Shown here one piece after another: positions 7,653 through 16,006 of a stretch of 44,199 nucleotides of DNA. Below the pieces are notes generated by a model that searched no databases, was not told the DNA's origin, and was given only the letters and a program-made list of their open reading frames with translations. The stretch spans positions 1 through 44,199 of the forward strand of contig CAJTMX010000032.1 of the NCBI GenBank assembly GCA_910577235.1. The letters run 5' to 3'. This DNA is from an uncultured Acetatifactor sp. (lineage in GTDB: Bacteria; Bacillota; Clostridia; Lachnospirales; Lachnospiraceae). Each line of letters opens with the position of its first letter. Position 1 is the first letter of the stretch. The translations under genes were made by a program, and so were the position numbers.

Positions 7653-8690
7653 TTAAAATGCCTCTTTGGAACCGAGCCGCAGATTGGGCACGGCGTTGAG
7701 ATCCAGGCCGCTGCGCCGCCCCCGCCTGTATTCGTAATACCCCGCCACACCGATCATCGCGGCATTGTCCGTGCAGTACACGGGACTGGGGTAATAAAAG
7801 CGTATGTTATTCTCCCGGCACGCCCCGGCCATAGCCTCCCGCAGGGCGGAATTGGAGGCCACTCCCCCGGCAATGGCAAAGCGATCGTAGCCATATTCCC
7901 GCAAAGCATACATGGAATGTTCCACCAACACCTCCACCACCGCTTTCTGAAAGGAGGCCGCCACATCCGCCTGGCAGATCTCCTCCCCCTTCATCCGGCA
8001 GCCGTTCAGATAGTTCAGTACCGCCGACTTAAGGCCGCTGAAACTGAAATCATAGACATTATCCGCCAGCTTGGGCCGTGGAAAAGCGATGGCATCGGGA
8101 TTGCCCTCCCGGGAGACCTTGTCTATCTTGGGGCCTCCGGGATACCCCAGGCCGATGGCGCGGGCCACCTTGTCAAAGGCCTCCCCCGCCGCGTCGTCCC
8201 TCGTCTGTCCGATGATCTCATACTCGCCGTAATCTTTCACCACCACCAGATGGGAATGACCGCCGGACACCACCAGGCACACATAGGGCGGTTCCAGTTC
8301 CTTGTGTTCAATATAGTTGGCACTGATATGTCCTTCAATATGGTGTACCCCCACCAGGGGAATCCCTGTGGCAAAGCTGATGGCCTTGGCCGCCGACACG
8401 CCTACCAAAAGGGCTCCCACCAGGCCCGGCCCATAGGTCACGGCTATGGCGTCCATCTGCCGCAGCTCTGTACCCGCCTCCTTGAGCGCCGCCTCTATGA
8501 CCTGATTGATCTTCTCGATGTGTTTGCGGGAGGCGATCTCCGGCACCACGCCCCCGTACAAAGTATGAAGTGCTATCTGCGTGGAGATCACGTTAGATAA
8601 CACTTCTCTGCCGTTTCTCACCACCGCTGCCGCCGTTTCGTCACAGGAGCTCTCGATGGCCAGTATATATATATCCTTTTCCTCTTCCAT
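7653..8690 (-). CDS. tsaD: tRNA N6-threonylcarbamoyladenosine transferase TsaD
   Basis: TsaD transfers the threonylcarbamoyl group to A37 of ANN-decoding tRNAs, with TsaB and TsaE, both encoded upstream in the same cluster. The 345-residue protein begins with the ASKHA motif I-E-S-S-C-D-E-T (12-19), has the metal ligands H117-x3-H121, and the C-terminal D-N-A-A-M-I. The open frame runs 123 codons further upstream, but that part overlaps the preceding gene in another frame. ATG at 8690 lies 4 bp after that gene's stop and follows AGAGAGG. Confidence 0.96.
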   Translation of the reverse strand: MEEEKDIYILAIESSCDETAAAVVRNGREVLSNVISTQIALHTLYGGVVPEIASRKHIEKINQVIEAALKEAGTELRQMDAIAVTYGPGLVGALLVGVSAAKAISFATGIPLVGVHHIEGHISANYIEHKELEPPYVCLVVSGGHSHLVVVKDYGEYEIIGQTRDDAAGEAFDKVARAIGLGYPGGPKIDKVSREGNPDAIAFPRPKLADNVYDFSFSGLKSAVLNYLNGCRMKGEEICQADVAASFQKAVVEVLVEHSMYALREYGYDRFAIAGGVASNSALREAMAGACRENNIRFYYPSPVYCTDNAAMIGVAGYYEYRRGRRSGLDLNAVPNLRLGSKEAF

Positions 8691-8694
8691 TCCC

Positions 8695-9294
8695 TCAATC
8701 CTCTCTCTGGCCGTTACCCACGTTCTCCGCCAGATCCCAGCCGTATATCTTCCAGTGTCCGTCACTGTCCTTGCGCAGCAGATATACCTGTATGGTAGAC
8801 GAGCTCTCCCTGCCTTGAAGGATATTGTATCCGCAACGTATCTTGGCAAATTTGTAGCCGTCCTGGGTAAATTCGTCCACATCCGTGCTGGCGGCCAGGG
8901 AAATATTGGATATCTTGCGCTTATTGCTCTTAAAGTCCTGAATCTCTGCCTCCAAATTAAAGATATATGTATCCCATGCATTGTGGTCCAGCAGTTCCTG
9001 GTCATACAGCCCTCTTGCCTTGAGAGCCAGCTCCTCCAGCTGCTCCTGACTGCAGTCCTCATTGTAGAAACACTTGATAATGTCGTTGTAATAGCGGATC
9101 ACCTCTTTGGGCGTGGGAGGATAATTGTTCTCCAGATCCCGCAGCAATATGTTCTCCACCGTTGTGAGAGTCCGCTCTTCCACCTGACGGTTTGAACGGT
9201 TCACCAAATAGCAGTAGTATCCCACTACCGCTACAATGAGTACCATGACCACTATGGTGGTCTGGGTTGTAAATTTGCCCTTTTTCGTCTTCAT
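8695..9294 (-). CDS. Single-pass membrane protein of unknown function (DUF6715-like)
   Basis: A 199-residue protein with a short basic N-terminus, one membrane helix at about residues 12-32 and an extracytoplasmic domain of about 165 residues. The domain has an acidic helical first half and a C-terminal beta-rich part ending in a W-K-I-Y-G-W-D segment, reminiscent of NTF2-like secreted domains. I believe it corresponds to a family known from Lachnospiraceae as DUF6715, but this is from memory. AGGAG lies six bases before ATG 9294, and it sits tightly between rnz and tsaD, so it is co-transcribed with them. Confidence 0.75.
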   Translation of the reverse strand: MKTKKGKFTTQTTIVVMVLIVAVVGYYCYLVNRSNRQVEERTLTTVENILLRDLENNYPPTPKEVIRYYNDIIKCFYNEDCSQEQLEELALKARGLYDQELLDHNAWDTYIFNLEAEIQDFKSNKRKISNISLAASTDVDEFTQDGYKFAKIRCGYNILQGRESSSTIQVYLLRKDSDGHWKIYGWDLAENVGNGQRED

Positions 9295-9303
9295 GCGCCG
9301 CTC

Positions 9304-10212
9304 CTAATCCAGAAAATTCAGTTCCACGCTTCTTCCGTCTTTGGCTGCCACGGCGGCAGGGAATATCTTCCGCACTTCCTGCATATATTCCTCCGGACGG
9401 CTTAAGGAAGGACTGTAATGTGTAAGCCACAGCTGCGGCACCTGCGCCTCCCTGGCCATACGTGCCGCCTCGTACATGGTCATATGCCTGTTCTCTTTGG
9501 CCTTGGCCAGTTTGTCCGGCTCGCCGTACATCCCCTCGCAGACAAACAGATCCGCTCCTTTGGCATGGGCCACGATACTCTCCGTGGGCCGGCTGTCCGT
9601 ACAGTAGGTGACTTTTAACCCTTTGCGCGGCTCCCCCAGCACCATATCCGGGGTATAGACTCGGCCGTCCACCTCCTGGGTCTCCCCTTTTTGCAGGCGG
9701 CTCCAGCACTTTTGAGGGATGCCCAGCTCCTGAGCCTTCTCCAGCTGAAACTTCCCGATACGGTCTATTACCAGGCTATATCCATAGCATAACACATTAT
9801 GATTCACCTTGAAAGCCTCAATTTGAAATCCTTCAAAGAAAAATGTCTGTTCCGGCTCCGTGATCTCCTCGCAGCGGATCTCAAAGGGCAGTTCCGGGGC
9901 AATACAGCGCAGCGCGCTGACAACTCTCTGCAATCCTCTGGGTCCCACCAGCAGCAGCGGCTCGGTCCGCTCCGCGTTGCCCATGGTCAGCAGCATGCCC
10001 GGCAGGCCGCTGATATGGTCCGCATGATAGTGGGTAAAACATATGATATCGATGGGCTTGGGACTCCAGCCCTTCTCCCGCAGCGCGATCTGGGTTCCCT
10101 CGCCGCAGTCGATCAGTATACTCTTTCCGTTATAACGCATCATCAGGGAGGTCAGCCACCGATAAGGCAGAGGCATCATTCCTCCCGTTCCCAGCAAACA
10201 CACATCCAGCAT
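9304..10212 (-). CDS. rnz: Ribonuclease Z
   Basis: RNase Z is the endonuclease that removes 3' trailers from tRNA precursors lacking CCA, as the tRNA-Ser genes in this window do. The 302-residue protein has the metallo-beta-lactamase motif H-Y-H-A-D-H at residues 61-66, the preceding D-C-G-E-G-T block, a C-T-D-S-R block and the late H-Y-S-P-S-L motif. Its length matches the short ElaC form. AGGAG precedes ATG 10212. It is 9 bp upstream of the membrane protein gene and part of the tsa cluster. Confidence 0.94.
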   Translation of the reverse strand: MLDVCLLGTGGMMPLPYRWLTSLMMRYNGKSILIDCGEGTQIALREKGWSPKPIDIICFTHYHADHISGLPGMLLTMGNAERTEPLLLVGPRGLQRVVSALRCIAPELPFEIRCEEITEPEQTFFFEGFQIEAFKVNHNVLCYGYSLVIDRIGKFQLEKAQELGIPQKCWSRLQKGETQEVDGRVYTPDMVLGEPRKGLKVTYCTDSRPTESIVAHAKGADLFVCEGMYGEPDKLAKAKENRHMTMYEAARMAREAQVPQLWLTHYSPSLSRPEEYMQEVRKIFPAAVAAKDGRSVELNFLD

Positions 10213-10259
10213 CGCCGTCTCCTATCTGCATTCGTGGGATGGCGGCGCGCTCTCCGGTG

Positions 10260-10484
10260 TCACACCAGCTCGCTTACTTCGCTCTCCTCCACCGGAATCC
10301 GAAAACTGTCCGTCAGAGCGTCATAGCAGCTTTCACACAGATCCCAGCGGTGCCGCAGCCCATCCTTATTGCTAAAATAGCCGAAGGACACATCCGCCGA
10401 AAAATATCCCTCCCGGACCACGTCCTCCCGCTGCTGTAATTCTTTTCCGCAACGATTGCAAAAAATTTTATTTTCCCGTTTCAT
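10260..10484 (-). CDS. Small zinc-ribbon-like protein, function unknown
   Basis: A 74-residue protein with C-N-R-C near the N-terminus and C-E-S-C near residue 55, the layout of a single four-cysteine zinc ribbon. The middle has aromatic residues (F-G-Y-F-S). Three ATG codons follow GGAGG directly; only the third, at 10484, has proper six-base spacing, so I use it. It lies 47 bp upstream of rnz. I do not recognise a function; nucleic-acid or protein binding is typical for such ribbons. Confidence 0.7.
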   Translation of the reverse strand: MKRENKIFCNRCGKELQQREDVVREGYFSADVSFGYFSNKDGLRHRWDLCESCYDALTDSFRIPVEESEVSELV

Positions 10485-10532
10485 CATCATCCTCCACCAA
10501 TCTGTGTCAATCACCTTCGTGCATCCGCATAC

Positions 10533-10541
10533 ATTGTAGCA
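10533..10541 (-). promoter_or_regulatory. Possible internal promoter (extended -10)
   Basis: On the minus strand TGC-TACAAT (10533-10541) is a good extended -10 in the 98-bp gap between rimI and the zinc-ribbon gene, but no good -35 lies at the right distance. It could provide separate transcription of the downstream rnz-tsaD-ispD part. Confidence 0.35.
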
Positions 10542-10582
10542 CGTTTTTTGTCGAATTGGCGTGGGAATTGTTGGAACGCATT

Positions 10583-11020
10583 CTAATCATCTCTTTTCCA
10601 CAGAATCATTGCATCCTCCGTGGGTTTCTCATAAAACCGTGGGCGGATGCCTTCCGACACAAAGCCCGCCTTTTCATAGACATGGATAGCCGCCGCGTTG
10701 CTCACACGCACCTCCAGCGTAAATGCCTTTACGCCCATGGCCTGTCCCCTTTTCAAAGTCTCCCGCAGCAGCGCCGTAGCGATCCCCCGGTTCCGGTACG
10801 CCTCGTCCACCACCACATTATCAATCTCACCGTCCCCGGACACATTGGTGACGCCGCAGCTGCCCACCACCCGGCCGTCTTCCTCCGCCACCAGATACAG
10901 GCTGTCGCGGTCCTGTATCAGCCGGACAAAATCCGCTGCGGACCAGGGCATGGAAAAGGACTTGGACTCTATTACACAGAGCGGTTCCACATCCTCCGTT
11001 CTAAGCTCCCGTATGATCAT
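10583..11020 (-). CDS. rimI: Ribosomal protein S18-alanine N-acetyltransferase
   Basis: A GNAT acetyltransferase of 145 residues. The acetyl-CoA motif is R-N-R-G-I-A-T-A-L (R-x2-G-x-A), followed by N-A-A-A-I-H-V-Y-E-K-A-G-F and the RimI-type end Y-E-K-P-T-E-D-A-M-I-L. In bacteria RimI acetylates the N-terminus of ribosomal protein S18 and is often encoded beside tsaB, as here. The start at ATG 11020 (MIIREL) matches the family; an open frame 38 codons longer overlaps tsaB. The gene overlaps the end of tsaB by 20 bp, indicating coupled translation. Confidence 0.92.
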   Translation of the reverse strand: MIIRELRTEDVEPLCVIESKSFSMPWSAADFVRLIQDRDSLYLVAEEDGRVVGSCGVTNVSGDGEIDNVVVDEAYRNRGIATALLRETLKRGQAMGVKAFTLEVRVSNAAAIHVYEKAGFVSEGIRPRFYEKPTEDAMILWKRDD

Positions 11021-11795
11021 CCGCCTCTTCCCTTTCTCTCTCCGCCTGGCTCTTGCGCAGATACAGGGGCTGATGCAGCGCCGCGTCCACCGTCTGTCCC
11101 CGGGATGCGTACACCACTCCCAGAGCCGCCACACTGCCCGCCCGCTGGCGGTTTACATGGGCGGGAGCCAGCGCGTAGGGCACGCTGATCCGCTCCCTGA
11201 TCTGTTCCAGATATACCGGCACCCCGTCTCCCAGAAAGATCACTTCCCGGCCCAGCCGGTTGCACTGCTCCACGATCTGTGCCACTTCCACGGCACATTG
11301 ATCTTGCAGGACACGCAGTTCATAGCTGTCCCGCCCCCATATATCCCGGGCTGTACCCGAGGTACCGGGAGAACCGGTCTCAGACATGGCCCGGCCTTTT
11401 CCCACGTACTCATAGAGTCCCGTGTATACCTGATTCCTACGGGCGTCCATCATAGGGCACACCAGCCTGTCCGTACCGTACAGATTGTAAGCCAGCGCCT
11501 CCAGAGTAGGCACCTCCACCAGAGGCTTTCTCAGCGCCAGACCCAGACCCTTGGCCGTTGCCGAACCGATCCGCAACCCGGTAAAGGAACCGGGGCCGGC
11601 AGCCACGGCTACAGCATCCACCGTGTCCAACTCCAATCCCGTCATCTGACGGAGCTGGTCCAACATGGGCAGCAACGTCTGGGAATGGGTCTTTTTGTCA
11701 TTTATTGTAAATTCCGCCCGCAGCACTTCGTCCTCCGCCAAAGCCACGCTGGCCACCAGGCCGGAACTGTCTATTGCCAGTACTTTCATGCTCAT
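11001..11795 (-). CDS. tsaB: tRNA threonylcarbamoyladenosine biosynthesis protein TsaB
   Basis: TsaB is a catalytically inactive ASKHA-fold partner that dimerises with TsaD in t6A synthesis. The 264-residue protein begins M-K-V-L-A-I-D-S-S and has the diagnostic A-A-G-P-G-S-F-T-G-L-R-I-G block near residue 70, and M-M-D-A-R-R-N-Q-V-Y-T. The start shares ATGA with the tsaE stop; a second ATG two codons later is an alternative with better ribosome-site spacing. The C-terminal tail is very rich in Arg and Glu. Confidence 0.94.
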   Translation of the reverse strand: MSMKVLAIDSSGLVASVALAEDEVLRAEFTINDKKTHSQTLLPMLDQLRQMTGLELDTVDAVAVAAGPGSFTGLRIGSATAKGLGLALRKPLVEVPTLEALAYNLYGTDRLVCPMMDARRNQVYTGLYEYVGKGRAMSETGSPGTSGTARDIWGRDSYELRVLQDQCAVEVAQIVEQCNRLGREVIFLGDGVPVYLEQIRERISVPYALAPAHVNRQRAGSVAALGVVYASRGQTVDAALHQPLYLRKSQAEREREEADDHTGA

Positions 11796-12265
11796 TCCAC
11801 TTCTTTCATTACGATTCTGCGATAGTCAAAGCCCTTTTCCAGATCCTTTTCGATGGTGATCCGCATATGGCCATGAGGCAAGAGTTCCGGGATCAGGTCG
11901 GCCCACTCGATCAGGCAGACCCCCTCCCCAAAGAAATACTCCTCGTATCCTATCTCCTCCATCTCCTCCGGATCTCCGATGCGGTAGACGTCAAAATGAT
12001 AAAAGGGCAGCCGCCCCTCCTCATACACCTGCATGATCGTAAAAGTGGGACTGTTTACCGGACCGGCAATCCCAAGCCCCGCCGCTACCCCCTGGGTAAA
12101 TACAGTCTTTCCCGTGCCCAGCTCCCCGATCAGCGTATAGACCTGCCCCGGGATAGCCTGGCGTCCCAGCCGTTCTCCTATGGAAAAAGTCTCCTGCGGG
12201 CTATGGCTCTCCCATGCCCTTATATTCTCTGTCTCTGCCAAATCTTCCTCTTTTCCGATTGCCAA
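11792..12265 (-). CDS. tsaE: tRNA threonylcarbamoyladenosine biosynthesis ATPase TsaE
   Basis: TsaE is the P-loop ATPase of the t6A complex that resets TsaBD. The 157-residue protein has the Walker A G-E-L-G-T-G-K-T at residues 47-54, S-P-T-F-T-I shortly after, the H-F-D-V-Y-R-I motif and I-E-W-A-D. No ATG is available upstream of the conserved part; I use TTG at 12265, which follows GGAG by four bases, so the first ten residues are uncertain. It overlaps tsaB by 4 bp. Confidence 0.92.
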   Translation of the reverse strand: MAIGKEEDLAETENIRAWESHSPQETFSIGERLGRQAIPGQVYTLIGELGTGKTVFTQGVAAGLGIAGPVNSPTFTIMQVYEEGRLPFYHFDVYRIGDPEEMEEIGYEEYFFGEGVCLIEWADLIPELLPHGHMRITIEKDLEKGFDYRRIVMKEVE

Positions 12266-12338
12266 TGTACTCCGTCGTTTCCGTTTCGCCGACTGTCTTG
12301 CCCGCGTTTCCCTCCCCCGCCGTTGAGCAGAGGGCGCG

Positions 12339-12818
12339 CTAGCCGCGAATTTTGACCTTGCCCGGCGGCATGTGAGTACTGATCATCTTCACCACGTCGG
12401 CACGCTGCTCCCCCAGGTCACGGTTGGGAAAAATAGCCGCGCTGACCTTTGTAGTATATACGATCACGCTCTTTCCCGTAGCGGTGGCCTTGTACAGATC
12501 CGTCCAGGCCTGCCTCTCCGTTGTCTCCCCCTGAGACACCGCGATCCCCTCCTCGTCCAGCGTATAGTGGAGCGGTTTTTGGAAGGAAGGGTTGGTCAGC
12601 GCAATCTGCTTGCTCTTCAATTTTAGGCTCACCGGCAAATACAGCAGCAGGATCACGCCGCAGACCAGAAAGATCCACTGCCTGGGGTCCAGACCGAAGA
12701 TCACTATCATCAACGCGCCAAAGCAGCTGCCGATCAGGCCGGAGGCGCTGTTGTAGGCATGAGCCATCATATAATTATACAGATCCTGCGCCTCTATTTT
12801 CACATCGAATTCAATCAT
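12339..12818 (-). CDS. YcxB-like membrane protein
   Basis: A 159-residue protein: about 25 cytoplasmic residues, two adjacent membrane helices (about 27-43 and 48-65), then a beta-rich soluble domain of 90 residues ending in R-A-D-V-V-K-M-I. This resembles YcxB-family proteins, whose function is not known. The open frame starts 31 codons earlier, but AGAGGTGG directly precedes ATG at 12818 and the M-I-E-F-D-V start is typical. It lies between mscL (50 bp) and tsaE (73 bp). Confidence 0.75.
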   Translation of the reverse strand: MIEFDVKIEAQDLYNYMMAHAYNSASGLIGSCFGALMIVIFGLDPRQWIFLVCGVILLLYLPVSLKLKSKQIALTNPSFQKPLHYTLDEEGIAVSQGETTERQAWTDLYKATATGKSVIVYTTKVSAAIFPNRDLGEQRADVVKMISTHMPPGKVKIRG

Positions 12819-12868
12819 ATCCACCTCTGCCTGCATAGGGCTCCCATCAAAGTCTCTTGTGTCCGTCC

Positions 12869-13321
12869 CTACTGCTCTGACTGTTCCAGCTGAGAAGTGC
12901 AGTGAGGGCATCTGCTTGCCTCCAGTGCGATCTCGCTCTTACAGTAGGGGCACTTTTTGGTGACGGGCACCGCTTTCGGCTGCTCTTTTTTAAGCTTATT
13001 GAGAGCCTTTACGATCAGGAACACCACAAAAGCCATAATCAGGAAATTGATCAGTCCCGAGATAAAACTGCCGTAGCTGAGTGTGGCTGCCCCGGCCTCC
13101 TGGGCCGCCGCCAGCGTGGGATAATGATTCCCGTCCAGCGCCACGAACAGATTGGAAAAGTCCAATTTGCCGGTGAAAATACTGACCACAGGCATAAAAA
13201 TATCATTGACCAGAGAACTCACGATACTGGTAAACGCGCTGCCGATGATCATGCCCACCGCCAGATCCATCATATTTCCTTTGACCGCAAACTCCTTAAA
13301 TTCTTTTAAAAATTTCTTCAT
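12869..13321 (-). CDS. mscL: Large-conductance mechanosensitive channel MscL with zinc-ribbon tail
   Basis: A homopentameric stretch-activated channel that releases solutes on hypo-osmotic shock. The 150-residue protein has the amphipathic N-terminus and first helix (V-G-M-I-I-G-S-A-F), a periplasmic loop from about 45 to 85, a second helix around 88-108, and a C-terminal extension with C124-P-Y-C127 and C138-P-H-C141, a zinc ribbon found in some Firmicute MscL proteins in place of the usual helical bundle. AAGGA lies ahead of ATG 13321. It is the first gene of the minus-strand cluster. Confidence 0.95.
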   Translation of the reverse strand: MKKFLKEFKEFAVKGNMMDLAVGMIIGSAFTSIVSSLVNDIFMPVVSIFTGKLDFSNLFVALDGNHYPTLAAAQEAGAATLSYGSFISGLINFLIMAFVVFLIVKALNKLKKEQPKAVPVTKKCPYCKSEIALEASRCPHCTSQLEQSEQ

Positions 13322-13364
13322 ACTATCTGTATCCTTCCCAATCTTCTTTCGTCTGACTACCTAG

Positions 13365-13393
13365 ATTATAAACAGATGCCGCACAAAATGCAA
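13365..13393 (-). promoter_or_regulatory. Promoter of mscL and the tsa cluster
   Basis: On the minus strand TTGCAT (13388-13393) and a perfect TATAAT (13365-13370) are 17 bp apart, about 45 bp before the mscL start. It is back to back with the ribU promoter. Confidence 0.7.
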
Positions 13394-13407
13394 GACAAAA
13401 AAAAGAC

Positions 13408-13436
13408 TTGCAAAACGAAATAGGCAGCGCTATACT
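13408..13436 (+). promoter_or_regulatory. Promoter of the FMN riboswitch-ribU transcript
   Basis: TTGCAA (13408-13413) and TATACT (13431-13436) with 17-bp spacing, ending about 15 bp before the riboswitch begins. Confidence 0.75.
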
Positions 13437-13449
13437 ATAACGCATAAGG

Positions 13450-13586
13450 TGAGTCTTCAGGGTTGGGTGCAATTCCCTACTGGCGGTGATATATGGAAAC
13501 ATATCAGTCCGCGACCCGTGGTGGTGACACTATGGCTGAACCGGTGAGAATCCGGTACCAACAGTACAGTCTGGATGGAAGAAGAA
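13450..13586 (+). ncRNA. FMN riboswitch (RFN element)
   Basis: The conserved RFN blocks are present in order: the opening TCTTCAGGG, GGGTGCAATTCCC, CTGGCGGT, a variable hairpin, AGTCCGCGACCC, GGTTGAC-type and CCGGTGAGAATCCGGTACC blocks, then ACAGTACAGTCTGGATGGAAGA closing the P1 helix. It binds flavin mononucleotide and represses the downstream riboflavin transporter. A strong intrinsic terminator follows, so control by transcription attenuation is likely. Confidence 0.96.
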
Positions 13587-13636
13587 CATGGAAACAGGCG
13601 GGTGTTAGACACCCGTCGGCATATCATGCGAATCGG

Positions 13637-13678
13637 CCCTGGTCTTTTGCGGTTTTCCGCAAAGATCAGGGTTTTTTT
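13637..13678 (+). terminator. Intrinsic terminator of the FMN riboswitch
   Basis: A stem of about 15 bp, CCCTGGTCTTTTGCGG against CCGCAAAGATCAGGG (one G-U pair and one bulged T), with a TTTT loop, is followed by seven T residues. It lies between the riboswitch and ribU and is expected to form when FMN is bound. Confidence 0.88.
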
Positions 13679-13745
13679 ACACGAAAGACTTTCCTGGCAA
13701 AAAAATACATAGGCCGCGGCACGCGGCGGAAAGTGAGGAAACATT

Positions 13746-14480
13746 ATGAACAAATTTATCGAGAGCGTAAAGGCAAACACCCTTTTCGCAGTGCAGTTCC
13801 TGCTGATCGTCATAGCCATTTTTGTGGTGGCTCTGGCTCTGGAGAAACTTGCAGACAGGAAGAACGGCGTCAAAGAGCGCGCCCTTACCACGCAGAAAAT
13901 GACCATGACGGCGATGTTTTCGGCTATCGCCCTGATCCTGCATCTGTTGGACTTCCCCCTGCCCTTTCTGGCACCCGATTTTTACAAGCTGGATTTCAGC
14001 GAGCTGCCCGCGCTGGTGGGAGCTTTCGCCTTCGGCCCGGTGGTGGGCGTGCTGATCGAGGCCGTCAAGATCCTATTGAAACTTATGATCAAGGGGACCA
14101 GCACCGCTTTCGTGGGAGATCTGGCCAATTTCGTCATCGGCTGCAGTTTCATCCTGCCCGCCTCTCTCATCTATTATTTTAAGAAGAGTAAAAAGAGCGC
14201 CCTGGCAGGATGCGTGATCGGAACTTTGATCCTGACTTTGTTCGGCACCGCCTTTAACGCCGTCTATCTGCTGCCGGCCTTTTCCAGACTGTACGGCATG
14301 CCGCTGGAAAGTATTCTGGCCATGGGAACAAAGATCAATCCTCTTGTGAGCGACGGAAGCCTGGTCAGTTTTGTGGCCTGCTGCGTGGCTCCCATTAATC
14401 TGATAAAGGGCAGCAGCGTATCCCTGATCACCATGCTGGTCTACAAACCCTTAAGTCCCATCATCAAGGCCAGAAGATAG
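13746..14480 (+). CDS. ribU: Riboflavin ECF transporter substrate-binding subunit RibU
   Basis: This is the membrane S component that binds riboflavin and works with a shared ECF energy-coupling module. The 244-residue protein has an extra N-terminal helix (about 12-33), then the A-M-F-S-A-I-A-L-I-L block, the loop L-D-F-S-E-L-P-A-L-V-G-A-F-A-F-G-P that is diagnostic of RibU, E-A-V-K-I-L-L-K, and three more helices. GAGGAAA precedes ATG 13746. The upstream FMN riboswitch confirms the substrate. It is a single-gene unit ended by a terminator at 14508. Confidence 0.95.
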   Translation: MNKFIESVKANTLFAVQFLLIVIAIFVVALALEKLADRKNGVKERALTTQKMTMTAMFSAIALILHLLDFPLPFLAPDFYKLDFSELPALVGAFAFGPVVGVLIEAVKILLKLMIKGTSTAFVGDLANFVIGCSFILPASLIYYFKKSKKSALAGCVIGTLILTLFGTAFNAVYLLPAFSRLYGMPLESILAMGTKINPLVSDGSLVSFVACCVAPINLIKGSSVSLITMLVYKPLSPIIKARR

Positions 14481-14507
14481 TCCCCATATCATCCCGAAAT
14501 AAACTAT

Positions 14508-14538
14508 GGCGCAGGCATTGCCTGCGCCGTTTCTTTTA
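14508..14538 (+). terminator. Terminator after ribU
   Basis: GGCGCAGGC and GCCTGCGCC pair perfectly around a three-base loop and are followed by GTTTCTTTT. It separates ribU from the convergent chemotaxis gene. Confidence 0.8.
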
Positions 14539-14545
14539 TATTCTT

Positions 14546-16006
14546 CTAGCATTTCCGCGCCAGAGTCATCAGTTCCTGCATGACCTGTATGATCTGTTCC
14601 ATGACCACCGCGTTTTTTTCCTCGGCGCCCATGGTTTCGCCGGCATGGGCGGACACTTCCTCGGAGATCGCTGAGATCGTCTGTACGGAATCCACGATCA
14701 CCTGATTGGATGCGTTCAGTTCCTCTACCGCCTGGGCAAGTCCCTCCATATTGCCGCAGACCGCCTGGGCATTGTCCCTGATCGCCTGAAAACTCTCCGC
14801 CGCATGCAGAGCGCCCTGTTTTTCTTCATCGATGCCGGAGACCATGTCCGCCACTACCCCCATTACCTCTCGTATGGCCTTTGAGACATCGTCGATCAGA
14901 CTGTTGATACTCACCGTAGCGTCCTTGGTCCTGGTGGCCATCTCGGAGATCTGTGTGGCCACCACCGAGAATCCCCTGCCCGCCTCTCCTGCTCTGGCGG
15001 CCTCAATGCTGGCGTTCAGTGCCAGCATACTGGTCTGGGAGGTGATGCCTCCGATCAGCTCCACGATGGTGTTCATCTTTTCCATATATTTCCCCAGGGT
15101 TTCCAGCTTTTCGTTCACTGCCGTCCCGTTCTCCACAGACGCCTCCACCTGCCCTACCAGCACAGACACGTTCCGGTTGCCGGTGTCCAGCGCGTCCATC
15201 GTCTGCCGCATATTGGTACTGATCTGTACGGAAACGTCATGTACCTCGTTGACCTTGCCCTGAATGGTCTCGGTCTGCTGTCTCTGATTAATAACATGCC
15301 GGGAGGTGTCCTCCGCGCCCGCGGACACTTCCTCCATGGCGGCCTTGGTCGCCTTTGACGCCCTGCTCAGTTCCTCCATCTTTTCGTGAACCGCGGTGAT
15401 CCCCTCCGACAGCCTGTCAGACAGTTCCGCATTGGCCTGCAGCAAGACTTCCGCCTGCTGCCGCGACTGGGAGATATCTCCTATCCTCTGGTCCGTGTTG
15501 GCTTTCAGCGTTCTGGTGGTGAAAGCGGAATACACCGCCACCATACATATGACCACCATCTGTATAACAGCCGTTTCCACACCCTGATAGCCGAATTTTC
15601 CTGTGGCGGCTCCCAGTATCACTACCGCCAGATTTTCCAGGACAGTGCCTATATTGATCAGCATCTGGTATTTCACATCATTGTACACAGCCACCACAAA
15701 CACTATGGGAATAACAAAGATAAACACCAGCTGATTCACTTCCGTAAACATGCATACCGTATAAAATATGGCAAAGCCTACAGCCGCCAGATGGCGCACC
15801 ATATTCGTCTCTCTGTTACGGCTCCAAAAGATAAATTCCAGGATCACCGGCACGGCGCCGATCACACCCATCACCGCCACATACCCAAAGGATATATCCC
15901 CTCTGACCGCCTGAATAACCATGAGCGCAAGCATTACCGCCACGGTTATAAAATGGGCCGTCATCGCCGCTTTATTGTTTCTCTGAAGTTCCGATATCCT
16001 GTTCAT
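14546..16006 (-). CDS. Methyl-accepting chemotaxis protein with multi-helix membrane sensor
   Basis: A transducer that signals through CheW/CheA. The 486 residues comprise an N-terminal membrane region with about six helices (residues 16-175), a short coiled-coil linker with no clear HAMP domain, and a cytoplasmic signalling hairpin. The hairpin carries the conserved tip: I-G-G-I-T-S-Q-T then L-A-L-N-A-S-I-E-A-A-R-A-G-E and G-R-G-F-S-V-V-A. There is no large extracellular ligand-binding domain, so it probably senses through the membrane part or via a partner. It overlaps the end of tex by 4 bp (ATGA). Confidence 0.92.
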   Translation of the reverse strand: MNRISELQRNNKAAMTAHFITVAVMLALMVIQAVRGDISFGYVAVMGVIGAVPVILEFIFWSRNRETNMVRHLAAVGFAIFYTVCMFTEVNQLVFIFVIPIVFVVAVYNDVKYQMLINIGTVLENLAVVILGAATGKFGYQGVETAVIQMVVICMVAVYSAFTTRTLKANTDQRIGDISQSRQQAEVLLQANAELSDRLSEGITAVHEKMEELSRASKATKAAMEEVSAGAEDTSRHVINQRQQTETIQGKVNEVHDVSVQISTNMRQTMDALDTGNRNVSVLVGQVEASVENGTAVNEKLETLGKYMEKMNTIVELIGGITSQTSMLALNASIEAARAGEAGRGFSVVATQISEMATRTKDATVSINSLIDDVSKAIREVMGVVADMVSGIDEEKQGALHAAESFQAIRDNAQAVCGNMEGLAQAVEELNASNQVIVDSVQTISAISEEVSAHAGETMGAEEKNAVVMEQIIQVMQELMTLARKC

